Shown here: piece by piece, positions 1-4,827 of the stretch | How positions within the stretch are numbered: the first letter of the stretch is position 1 | Layout of the letters: each line of letters opens with the position of its first letter | The notes under the pieces: model-generated | Told to the model about the DNA's origin: nothing | Database searches by the model: none | Seen by the model: the letters and a program-made list of their open reading frames with translations, nothing else | Translations under genes and position numbers: made by a program | From: Microbacteriaceae bacterium UBA963 | GTDB lineage: Bacteria > Actinomycetota > Actinomycetes > Actinomycetales > Microbacteriaceae | Direction of reading: 5' to 3' | DNA length: 5,372 nt | Assembly (NCBI GenBank): GCA_002292955.1 | Contig: DBCH01000085.1 | Coordinates: 1-5,372 of the forward strand

Positions 1-21
1 TATCCGTTGAGCTACGGGCGC
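1..21 (-). tRNA. 5' end of a tRNA gene, probably tRNA-Arg (partial, runs off the left edge)
   Basis: Read on the minus strand from position 21, the sequence begins GCGCCCGTAGCTCAACGGAT. This has the shape of a tRNA 5' half: a seven-base acceptor strand (GCGCCCG), the TA that replaces positions 8-9, a GCTC D-stem strand and a D-loop containing AACGGATA. From memory it matches the start of actinobacterial tRNA-Arg genes read by an ACG-type anticodon. The anticodon, T-arm and 3' end lie outside the window, so the isotype rests on similarity of the first 21 bases only. A tRNA-Arg after two tRNA-Ser genes would complete a small tRNA cluster on one strand. I am fairly sure it is a tRNA and less sure it is arginine. 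Confidence 0.75.
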
Positions 22-42
22 AGTGTTGAAAACAACGTGTTC

Positions 43-48
43 AGCATA
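43..48 (-). promoter_or_regulatory. Candidate -10 box for the tRNA at the left edge
   Basis: The minus strand reads TATGCT here, 21 bases upstream of the tRNA 5' end, leaving room for a leader of about 15 nt. There is no good -35 box at 16-18 bp; TTCGAA at 67-72 is the nearest candidate and is weak. Support comes from the tRNA-Ser(GCU) upstream region, where the same hexamer sits in almost the same context (CCGTTATGCT here, CCGGTATGCT there). The 78 bp between the PAP2 stop codon and this tRNA contain no strong terminator that I can see. Confidence 0.4.
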
Positions 49-99
49 ACGGATGGGGCGCGGGGCTTCGAACGAGCCGCCAAGTGGCAGGCCCTGCTC

Positions 100-810
100 C
101 TAGGGGCGGGTGGCCGGTTGTGCCGCTTTCGAGCGCCTGAACCGGAGGGCGAGCGGAACGGACCAGTTCCAGGCACCCAACACCATGAACGCTCCCGACA
201 GGCCGCCAAGAATACCGCCCACAACGTCCATGGGATAGTGCACGCCGAGCATGAGCCTGCTCCAACCGGTAGCGAGCGTGAGCAGGCACAGGAAAATCAC
301 GACGGCCCAGCGCCAGCGTGTGCCAGCCAAAACTACACACACCGCAACGGTGAGCGCCATCACAAACGTGACGTGTCCGCTGGGGTAGCTGAGTGCCTCC
401 TTGTAGGCGGGCCCCTCGAAGGGCATGGGGCGAGGTTGAGCCACCACAAGTTTGATTCCGGCAATGAGCAGCCAGCCCGCGCCGGCCACAATCATCGATC
501 CGAGAGCGGCCAACCAGCCCCTCCGAAGCGTCACGAGAACGCCCATGACGAGAAGGATGACCGCAACCACATCCTCACGGTCGATGTCTCTGAGGATGTC
601 GGCCAGCCATTCCTGGAATGGGGACCGATTGGCATAGAAAAACTCGTCAACCACGTAAGTGGACGTGGTCCACTCAAAGTTGGCCACAGCCACAAAACCG
701 ATGATGGCAGTGAGAATGTAACCGCCGAAACCCCACCAAAAAGCGCCTCGCGGGGCAGGCAAAATGCCTGTGCCCATCTGGAATTTTTTCGCTTTGCCCG
801 TTTCAACCAT
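100..810 (-). CDS. PAP2-family integral membrane phosphatase (phosphatidic acid / lipid pyrophosphate phosphatase-like)
   Basis: This is a 236-residue membrane protein with the complete catalytic signature of the PAP2 acid-phosphatase superfamily. Motif 1 is K-x6-RP (K120, R127, P128), motif 2 is PSGH (143-146, catalytic-type H146), and motif 3 is SR-x5-H-x3-D (S184, R185, H191, D195). About six hydrophobic segments are visible, near residues 28-45, 81-96, 98-116, 146-163, 167-183 and 196-214, with a basic C-terminal tail. Family members hydrolyse phosphate monoesters or pyrophosphates on lipids such as phosphatidate or undecaprenyl pyrophosphate at the outer face of the membrane. The substrate here cannot be read from sequence. 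The ATG at 810 lies 2 bp past the stop codon of the MFS gene and has no strong Shine-Dalgarno of its own, so translational coupling is likely. A second ATG at 777 (M12) is a weaker alternative start and also lacks a clear ribosome site. Confidence 0.93.
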   Translation of the reverse strand: MVETGKAKKFQMGTGILPAPRGAFWWGFGGYILTAIIGFVAVANFEWTTSTYVVDEFFYANRSPFQEWLADILRDIDREDVVAVILLVMGVLVTLRRGWLAALGSMIVAGAGWLLIAGIKLVVAQPRPMPFEGPAYKEALSYPSGHVTFVMALTVAVCVVLAGTRWRWAVVIFLCLLTLATGWSRLMLGVHYPMDVVGGILGGLSGAFMVLGAWNWSVPLALRFRRSKAAQPATRP

Positions 811-812
811 GC

Positions 813-2243
813 TTACTCAAGGATATTCTCCGCGGCACGCTTATGGGCGACCACCTGCGAGACACTCGGCAACAGGAAGCTCGAGAGTCCGGTCAGCACC
901 ACGGCGATGAGCGACACCCAGATCGCTGCCGAAAAGGCGTCTCGCAAGTTGGCTGGCGAGAAGTTCTCGCCCACAATCCCGAAGAAGACCACGCCAATCA
1001 CGGCAACTCCCAGTGCGCCACCGACCTGTTGGAAGGTGTTGAGAACACCGGATGCGGCGCCCGCGTTTTCGACTCGAGTTTGGGCCAGCGCCACGTCGTT
1101 CAAGGGAACCAAGATCAGCGTGAGGCCGATTCCCGCCACGGCCATAGGCCAGATGAGGTCGGCGCCGGTCAAGCTGTCGGCTCGATCGAGCACCTCGCGA
1201 GCAACCCACAGGTAGCCCGCCACTTGCAGGGCCGCTCCGATGACAATGAGATACTTTCCTAGCTTCGCGGCTAAGGGTACGGCAATGCCGCTGCCCACCA
1301 GAGCGCCGATGCTAAACGGAAGGGTGGCTAACCCCGCGTCAATAGCGGAGAACCCGAGGCCGGTCTGCAGGTACAACGCGAGAATCAAGAAGAAGGCTCC
1401 GATTGACGCGCTGGCGGCAAAAGCGGTCACGACGCCGGCTGAGTACCCCCGGTTGGCAAACAGGGACGGCGGTATCAAGGCTGAGCCGGTGGTTCGGTCT
1501 TGCCGGCGCTGTAACCACACAAAGAACCCGATGAGCACCGGGCTCGCTGCGATCATGACCCAGATCCATATCGGCCAGCCCAGTTCCCGGCCCTGAATGA
1601 GTGCGTAAACAAGCATGAACAGGGCCACCGAGATCAACAGGAGACCGAAGATATCCAGCCGCACCGGCTTTTCTGACTTTGAGTTGGGCACAAAAAGAAT
1701 TGACGCGAGAAGCAAGAGGATGCCCACGGGCACGTTGATCACAAAAATGGTGCGCCAGCCCAGGCCCAGAACGTCGGCGGAGACAAGCCAGCCGCCGATA
1801 AGGGGACCGGCGACAGCCGCCATTCCCGAAATGGCCCCAACCGCTCCGAACACACTGGCGCGCTCTTTCGGCTTGAAGAGCACCTGAATAATCGACAGAA
1901 CTTGGGGAATCATCAGGCCACTGAATGCGCCCTGAAGGAGGCGGGAGATGACCAGAGCATCAGCGGTTTGAGCAAAGGCACAGGACACTGAGGCAAGAGT
2001 AAATCCGGCAACACCAACAATGAAGATTGTTTTGCGACCGAAGCGATCGCCGAGACGCCCGCCGGTAATCAGCAGCACGGCAAAAGTCAGCACGTAGCCG
2101 GCCACCGACCACTCCAACTGCGACGCCGTTGCGTTGAGGTCCTTCTGAATCGAGGGCAACGCAACATTCACAATGGTGGTGTCGAGAAGGTCCAAAAACG
2201 AGGCAAAAAGCAGAATGATGACGGTGACCCAGCGGAACGACAT
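813..2243 (-). CDS. DHA2-family (14-helix, EmrB/QacA type) MFS drug:proton antiporter
   Basis: The 476-residue protein is a typical length for a 14-helix major facilitator exporter of the DHA2 family. The N-terminal signature LDTTIVNVALPSI occupies residues 20-32 in helix 1. Motif A in loop 2-3 reads GGRLGDRFGRK (61-71). A motif-B-like SRLLQG stretch with R101 follows. The antiporter motif C in helix 5 is at about 133-151 and ends GPLIGG. WRTIFVINVPVG (163-174) is the usual entry to helix 6. The family exports hydrophobic or cationic compounds, sometimes antibiotics, using the proton gradient. The substrate is not predictable here. The ATG at 2243 puts helix 1 right at the N-terminus, as is normal; its ribosome site is poor (GGGC 7 bases before). 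An ATG at 2253 is out of frame. No regulator gene is adjacent in the window. The gene is probably co-transcribed with the PAP2 gene 2 bp downstream. Confidence 0.95.
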   Translation of the reverse strand: MSFRWVTVIILLFASFLDLLDTTIVNVALPSIQKDLNATASQLEWSVAGYVLTFAVLLITGGRLGDRFGRKTIFIVGVAGFTLASVSCAFAQTADALVISRLLQGAFSGLMIPQVLSIIQVLFKPKERASVFGAVGAISGMAAVAGPLIGGWLVSADVLGLGWRTIFVINVPVGILLLLASILFVPNSKSEKPVRLDIFGLLLISVALFMLVYALIQGRELGWPIWIWVMIAASPVLIGFFVWLQRRQDRTTGSALIPPSLFANRGYSAGVVTAFAASASIGAFFLILALYLQTGLGFSAIDAGLATLPFSIGALVGSGIAVPLAAKLGKYLIVIGAALQVAGYLWVAREVLDRADSLTGADLIWPMAVAGIGLTLILVPLNDVALAQTRVENAGAASGVLNTFQQVGGALGVAVIGVVFFGIVGENFSPANLRDAFSAAIWVSLIAVVLTGLSSFLLPSVSQVVAHKRAAENILE

Positions 2244-2261
2244 TTTTGCCCATCACTAAAC

Positions 2262-2267
2262 TGTATA
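2262..2267 (-). promoter_or_regulatory. Candidate -10 box for the MFS-PAP2 pair
   Basis: Between the tRNA-Ser(GCU) terminator and the MFS start only about 30 bp remain. The minus strand there is unusually AT-rich and contains TATACA, 18 bases upstream of the ATG. Transcription from it would leave a very short leader of about 10-12 nt. No -35 match is visible, because the expected position falls inside the GC-rich terminator stem. The alternative is readthrough from the tRNA-Ser(GCU) transcript. I see no inverted repeat that would mark a TetR- or MarR-type operator. Confidence 0.3.
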
Positions 2268-2273
2268 AACCGG

Positions 2274-2295
2274 AAAACCCCAGCGGCGGCCGGGG
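2274..2295 (-). terminator. Rho-independent terminator of tRNA-Ser(GCU)
   Basis: On the minus strand CCCCGGC, a CGCC loop and GCTGGGG form a 7-bp stem with one G-T wobble, followed directly by TTTT. In plus coordinates the arms are 2289-2295 and 2278-2284, and the T run is 2274-2277. It lies 28 bases past the encoded CCA of the tRNA and ends 30 bases before the MFS start codon. It should therefore close the tRNA transcript and separate it from the exporter gene. The reverse orientation has no T run. Confidence 0.75.
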
Positions 2296-2301
2296 TTATG
2301 C

Positions 2302-2340
2302 TGGCGGAGACGGCGGGAGCCCGTGGCGGAGACGGCGGGA
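2302..2340 (-). repeat. 17-bp perfect direct repeat: duplicated 3' end of tRNA-Ser(GCU)
   Basis: The minus-strand 17-mer TCCCGCCGTCTCCGCCA occurs twice, at 2340-2324 and again at 2318-2302, with a 5-bp spacer (22-bp period). The first copy is the end of the tRNA gene: the last part of the T-stem 3' strand, the acceptor 3' strand, the discriminator base and CCA. The second copy lies in the trailer, just before the terminator, with no tRNA body attached. A 17-nt tRNA 3' end repeated downstream is the usual footprint of tyrosine-recombinase integration. Here no element lies between the copies, so local tandem duplication or the scar of a deletion are equally possible origins. Confidence 0.9.
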
Positions 2341-2415
2341 TTTGAACCCGCGGTCCCCTTACGAGGACTCCACCTTAGCAGGGTGGTGCACTAGGCCGAA
2401 CTATGCGACGTCTCC
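2324..2415 (-). tRNA. tRNA-Ser, anticodon GCU (reads AGC/AGU)
   Basis: This is a class II tRNA of 92 nt including an encoded CCA. The acceptor strands GGAGACG and CGTCTCC pair perfectly, with discriminator G and CCA at 2326-2324. The anticodon stem CCACC/GGTGG encloses the loop CTGCTAA, which gives anticodon GCT at 2379-2377. A long variable arm (GAGTCCTCGTAAGGGGACC region) and the T-arm GCGGG-TTCAAAT-CCCGC complete the serine-type fold. It reads AGC and AGU serine codons and is the substrate of the seryl-tRNA synthetase encoded about 2.4 kb upstream. Its 3' end is duplicated just downstream, and a Rho-independent terminator follows. Confidence 0.97.
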
Positions 2416-2446
2416 TCGAACAAGCACTGCTTGCGCGACACACAAA

Positions 2447-2452
2447 AGCATA
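2447..2452 (-). promoter_or_regulatory. Candidate -10 box for tRNA-Ser(GCU)
   Basis: The minus strand reads TATGCT, 31 bases upstream of the tRNA 5' end, inside the context CCGGTATGCT that nearly repeats the box upstream of the left-edge tRNA. The expected start point would give a leader of about 25 nt containing a small inverted repeat (CAAGC-act-GCTTG at 2421-2433). No recognisable -35 hexamer is present at 16-18 bp. Confidence 0.4.
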
Positions 2453-2463
2453 CCGGCACGATT

Positions 2464-2480
2464 CCGCTCGCGAGACGCGG
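2464..2480 (-). other. Weak palindromic element between the LCP gene and tRNA-Ser(GCU)
   Basis: The 90 bp between the LCP stop codon and the tRNA hold no gene. They include CTCGCGAG (2467-2474), a perfect 8-bp palindrome, nested inside short CCGC/GCGG arms (2464-2467 and 2477-2480). It could fold at the 3' end of the LCP transcript, but there is no T run after it on the minus strand. I would not call it a terminator. Nearer the stop codon CGCTAG occurs twice (2493-2498 and 2504-2509) as a short direct repeat of unknown meaning. Confidence 0.2.
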
Positions 2481-2505
2481 ACCGAAAATCGCCGCTAGGT
2501 GAACG

Positions 2506-3750
2506 CTAGTTGTTGCCTTTGGAGCAGGTAACTTCGCCCGCGTTCTGGCCCAGCACTTGGCCACTCAAAACCACAGGTGGAGGCAATACCTCTGCCGGCG
2601 GCGGCGTGGGCGTCGCTGTGCCCGTGCCGGTCGGTCGAGGCGCTGAAGTGGGGACCGGGTCTGTGGCAACCTGACCAGACTTAATCGACCCCGCACCCGT
2701 TTCACCACTGAGCGCGATGGGCTGATCGGCCAGCAGGGCAGCGAATAGTTCTTCGGCCGCCGCCACCTTAGGCTGGACCTTGCCCAAATACACGCCCGTT
2801 CCGCCCGTCGAGCTCGGATACTGGACAAAAACCACTCGGTCGAGGGGAATGCCGCGCAGTGCCATGGCAATCGACACCATCGTGTCCACGTTGTTCAGGC
2901 TGTCTGACAAAGTGAGATTGCTCACCGCAGCCTTGGCCAGGTTGTAGAGCGTCACGGGGTTGGTGAGCGTGCCTTCGTCTTTAAGCTTGCGCACGAGCGC
3001 AGATAGGAACACCTGCTGGTTGCTGATTCGGCTGAGGTCTGAACCGTCACCCACGCCGTGGCGCGTCCGCAGGAACTGCAGGGCCGCCATTCCCGAGAGT
3101 GTGTGGTTGCCAGCGGTGAGGTAGGTCGACGTGTAGTCATCGTTAATGTCTTCGGCCACGCAAACGTCAACGCCACCCAAGGCATCGGCGAGCCCAATCA
3201 CGCCACCGAATTGCACTACGGCAGCGTAGGGGATGCTGAGCCCGGTGAGCTCTTCGACGGTGAGCACGACGCACGCCAAGCCGCCGTCGCTGAGAGCCGC
3301 ATTAATCGGACCCTGCCAACCACCACCACCGTCGGGGCAGTCGGCGAGCGGAACCACCATGTCACGCGGGATGCTCACCACGGTGGCGCTCTTGTGGTCC
3401 GCGGCAATGTGAACGATCATATTGACGTCGTTGAGCACCGCTTCGCTGTCGTCGCCAAAAATGGGATCTTGGCCCTCGCGGCTGTCGCTGCCCACGAGCA
3501 GAATATTGACGCCGCCCTCGATGGCACCGATCTGGGGAATCTCATCGGGCTCGGTGGCTAGAGTGACGGTCTTCTTGGCGCTCGTAGCCACGTCCCACAC
3601 GGCAACGGCGGCGACGCCCGTTCCACTCACCAGTGCCACAGCGAGGGCAGTGGCAACGACAGTGATGGCAAAGCGAACTCCGCCAGCGCGTGAACGCTTG
3701 CGACCGTGCGCCACCCGCGATTCGGAACGGGTGTCTTTCTTGCGAGCCAT
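2506..3750 (-). CDS. LytR-CpsA-Psr (LCP) family cell-wall glycopolymer ligase
   Basis: LCP enzymes transfer glycopolymers from undecaprenyl-pyrophosphate carriers onto peptidoglycan at the outer membrane face. This 414-residue protein has a basic cytoplasmic N-terminus (1-26), one transmembrane anchor (about 27-52) and an extracellular LCP domain (about 80-310). Visible family motifs are NILLVGSDSR (82-91), NDVNMIVHI (107-115), SIPRD (126-130, R129 and D130), the AL-x-FLRTRH block with R228 and R230, and DLSRISNQQ (238-246). A Pro/Thr-rich linker (about 362-393) leads to a C-terminal tail containing VTCS. All four cysteines (138, 160, 197, 409) are extracellular, so two disulfides are possible. 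The start at 3750 is chosen because AAAGGA lies 4 bases upstream and the protein then begins MARKKDT. The frame stays open to 3831, but that extension runs into tRNA-Ser(UGA). Older annotations often call this family a transcriptional regulator, which is misleading. Confidence 0.93.
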   Translation of the reverse strand: MARKKDTRSESRVAHGRKRSRAGGVRFAITVVATALAVALVSGTGVAAVAVWDVATSAKKTVTLATEPDEIPQIGAIEGGVNILLVGSDSREGQDPIFGDDSEAVLNDVNMIVHIAADHKSATVVSIPRDMVVPLADCPDGGGGWQGPINAALSDGGLACVVLTVEELTGLSIPYAAVVQFGGVIGLADALGGVDVCVAEDINDDYTSTYLTAGNHTLSGMAALQFLRTRHGVGDGSDLSRISNQQVFLSALVRKLKDEGTLTNPVTLYNLAKAAVSNLTLSDSLNNVDTMVSIAMALRGIPLDRVVFVQYPSSTGGTGVYLGKVQPKVAAAEELFAALLADQPIALSGETGAGSIKSGQVATDPVPTSAPRPTGTGTATPTPPPAEVLPPPVVLSGQVLGQNAGEVTCSKGNN

Positions 3751-3754
3751 GGTG

Positions 3755-3760
3755 TCCTTT
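3755..3760 (-). promoter_or_regulatory. Ribosome binding site that fixes the LCP start
   Basis: The minus strand reads AAAGGA, then CACC, then the ATG at 3750. This is the only purine-rich anti-Shine-Dalgarno match near any start in this frame. It supports the 414-residue LCP product over a version extended upstream into the tRNA gene. Confidence 0.7.
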
Positions 3761-3786
3761 GTTCGTCTCGTTCTTCTTTGGGAAAA

Positions 3787-3874
3787 TGGCGGAGGGCGTG
3801 GGATTCGAACCCACGAGGCATTGCTACCCACTGGTTTTCAAGACCAGCTCCTTCGGCCGCTCGGACAGCCCTCC
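3787..3874 (-). tRNA. tRNA-Ser, anticodon UGA (reads UCA and other UCN codons)
   Basis: This is a class II tRNA of 88 nt with encoded CCA (3789-3787). The acceptor strands GGAGGGC and GCCCTCC pair fully, with discriminator G. The anticodon stem CTGGT/ACCAG encloses the loop CTTGAAA, giving anticodon TGA at 3840-3838. A long variable arm (TGGGTAGCAATGCCTC region) precedes the T-arm CGTGGG-TTCGAAT-CCCACG. It is the second serine tRNA in the window and reads a different codon box from the GCU tRNA. A short TTTT (3786-3783) follows the CCA directly, without a separate terminator hairpin, and the LCP start codon is only 36 bases away. Confidence 0.97.
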
Positions 3875-3898
3875 CACGACTTCGAAACGGGATACACC

Positions 3899-3910
3899 GT
3901 CGTCGACGAC
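3899..3910. repeat. 12-bp perfect palindrome upstream of tRNA-Ser(UGA)
   Basis: GTCGTCGACGAC is its own reverse complement. It lies 25 bp upstream of the tRNA 5' end and 7 bp downstream of the candidate -10 box, so it is close to the expected transcription start. It could be an operator-like site or chance in GC-rich DNA. No protein can be assigned to it. Confidence 0.4.
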
Positions 3911-3917
3911 AGAAGAG

Positions 3918-3923
3918 AGTCTA
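3918..3923 (-). promoter_or_regulatory. Candidate -10 box for tRNA-Ser(UGA)
   Basis: The minus strand reads TAGACT, 43 bases upstream of the tRNA 5' end, which would give a leader of roughly 37 nt. A TTGGCT further upstream is too far away (25 bp) to be a standard -35 partner, and nothing better is visible. This promoter might also serve the LCP gene. Confidence 0.3.
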
Positions 3924-3983
3924 CCCGAAGGCCTCCTACAGGCTGGCAGAGCCAACTGTGCGCGACCTGAGTGGCTGACGGTG

Positions 3984-4007
3984 GCGGGGCGAGATGCGCG
4001 CCCCCGC
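3984..4007 (-). terminator. GC-rich hairpin after the HAD gene, possible terminator without a T run
   Basis: GCGGGGCG (3984-3991) can pair with the arm at 3999-4007 (CG, one bulged C, CCCCGC), giving an eight-pair stem around the loop AGATGCG. It begins 13 bases past the HAD stop codon, where a terminator for serS-HAD would be expected. There is no T run on the downstream side; the AT-rich stretch (TATATTT) lies before the hairpin on the transcript. Hairpins without U tracts have been proposed as terminators in actinobacteria. The structure is visible; the function is inferred. Confidence 0.45.
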
Positions 4008-4020
4008 AAATATATGCCAG

Positions 4021-4827
4021 CTAGATGCTCGCCAGGGCGTCGGCGAGTCCGTGCTCAAGAACGGATGCGCACTGCTCGTTAGAAGCGGCCATTACCTCGG
4101 GCGGTGAACCCTCCATGGCCACGCCCCGGCCCAGCTTGGCCGCCCACTCGAGCATCTCGATGTCGTTTCGGCCGTCGCCCGCGGCAAACACGCGCGATCG
4201 CGGAATGCCGAGGTGTTCTCGCACCTTTTCAAGACCCGTGGCCTTGTTCACGCCGTCGGGCGCAATGTCGAGCCAGGCGGTGTACCCGATGTTGTACGTC
4301 ACCCGGTGCAGGCCCATCTTCTCAACAACCTGAAGGAAGGCCTCGGTGTCATCTGAGGGTGAAATCACCACAACGCGGGTCACCTCGCGGTGCATGAGCT
4401 CGTCGAAATCAACCTGATGCGCCTCATGCATTTGGCTCACGTAGGGAAACGACTCGGTGTAGTAGTAGGCGCCATTGGCATCTTCGACAGCGAATGTTCC
4501 CTCAGGAAGCGCCGGGCGAATCGTCGTGAGCACGCTGGCCGGATTGAACGTCTCAACGTACTCCCGGCGATAGCCTCGGTCGGCCAGGGCATCCTTCTTC
4601 AGCACCATGGCGCCATTACTGCACACCACATATTCGGGGCTAATGTTGAGCGCCTCGATGACCGGGGCGGTCTCGGCCCACGATCGGCCCGTGGCCAGCA
4701 TCACCTCGTGGCCGGCCTCAAAGACCCGGGTGACTTCGCTACTCACTTCTGGGGCGACGTCGCCGTGGTTGGTGAGAAGCGTGCCGTCAATGTCGAGGGC
4801 GATGAGCCAGCGATCGTGGGAGGTCAT
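4021..4827 (-). CDS. Cof-type HAD-superfamily (class IIB) phosphatase
   Basis: This 268-residue protein has all four HAD catalytic motifs. Motif I is LDIDGT (nucleophile D12, acid/base D14). Motif II is LATGRS (T46). Motif III is K195 within APDGVNKATGL. Motif IV is GDGRND (217-222), whose acidic residues bind magnesium. The long insert between motifs II and III (about 75-190) is the C2B cap expected of Cof/YbiV-like enzymes. Relatives are cytoplasmic and dephosphorylate sugar phosphates, cofactor phosphates such as FMN or PLP, or other small metabolites; the substrate here is unknown. The ATG at 4827 overlaps the serS stop codon in the arrangement ATGA. The ribosome site is weak (GAAAG about 8 bases upstream), so translation is probably coupled to serS. 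The frame stays open upstream to 5106 because it lies antiphase inside serS, but those 93 residues show no domain. Confidence 0.93.
   Translation of the reverse strand: MTSHDRWLIALDIDGTLLTNHGDVAPEVSSEVTRVFEAGHEVMLATGRSWAETAPVIEALNISPEYVVCSNGAMVLKKDALADRGYRREYVETFNPASVLTTIRPALPEGTFAVEDANGAYYYTESFPYVSQMHEAHQVDFDELMHREVTRVVVISPSDDTEAFLQVVEKMGLHRVTYNIGYTAWLDIAPDGVNKATGLEKVREHLGIPRSRVFAAGDGRNDIEMLEWAAKLGRGVAMEGSPPEVMAASNEQCASVLEHGLADALASI

Noticed and set aside
25..36. GTTG-AAAA-CAAC inverted repeat between PAP2 and the left-edge tRNA, as a terminator
   Set aside because: The stem is only 4 bp, AT-containing and without a following T run. It lies between the tRNA candidate -10 box and the tRNA start.
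7..1215. A 402-codon open frame on the plus strand opposite the PAP2 and MFS genes
   Set aside because: Its translation is rich in His, Arg, Glu and Asn with no domain or hydrophobic pattern, and it lies antisense to two proteins with complete family motifs. Long antisense frames are common in GC-rich genes.
2302..2340. The two 17-bp repeats as a CRISPR or satellite array
   Set aside because: There are only two copies, one is part of a tRNA gene, and the spacer is 5 bp.
3058..3561. Plus-strand open frames opposite the LCP gene (167 and 182 codons)
   Set aside because: They are antisense shadows with no recognisable motif and biased composition, and they have no ribosome site or context.
3751..3831. 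N-terminal extension of the LCP protein to an ATG at 3831
   Set aside because: The extra 27 residues (MGSNASWVRIPRPP...) are a translation of tRNA-Ser(UGA) and its trailer. The ribosome site is at 3755-3760, before the ATG at 3750.
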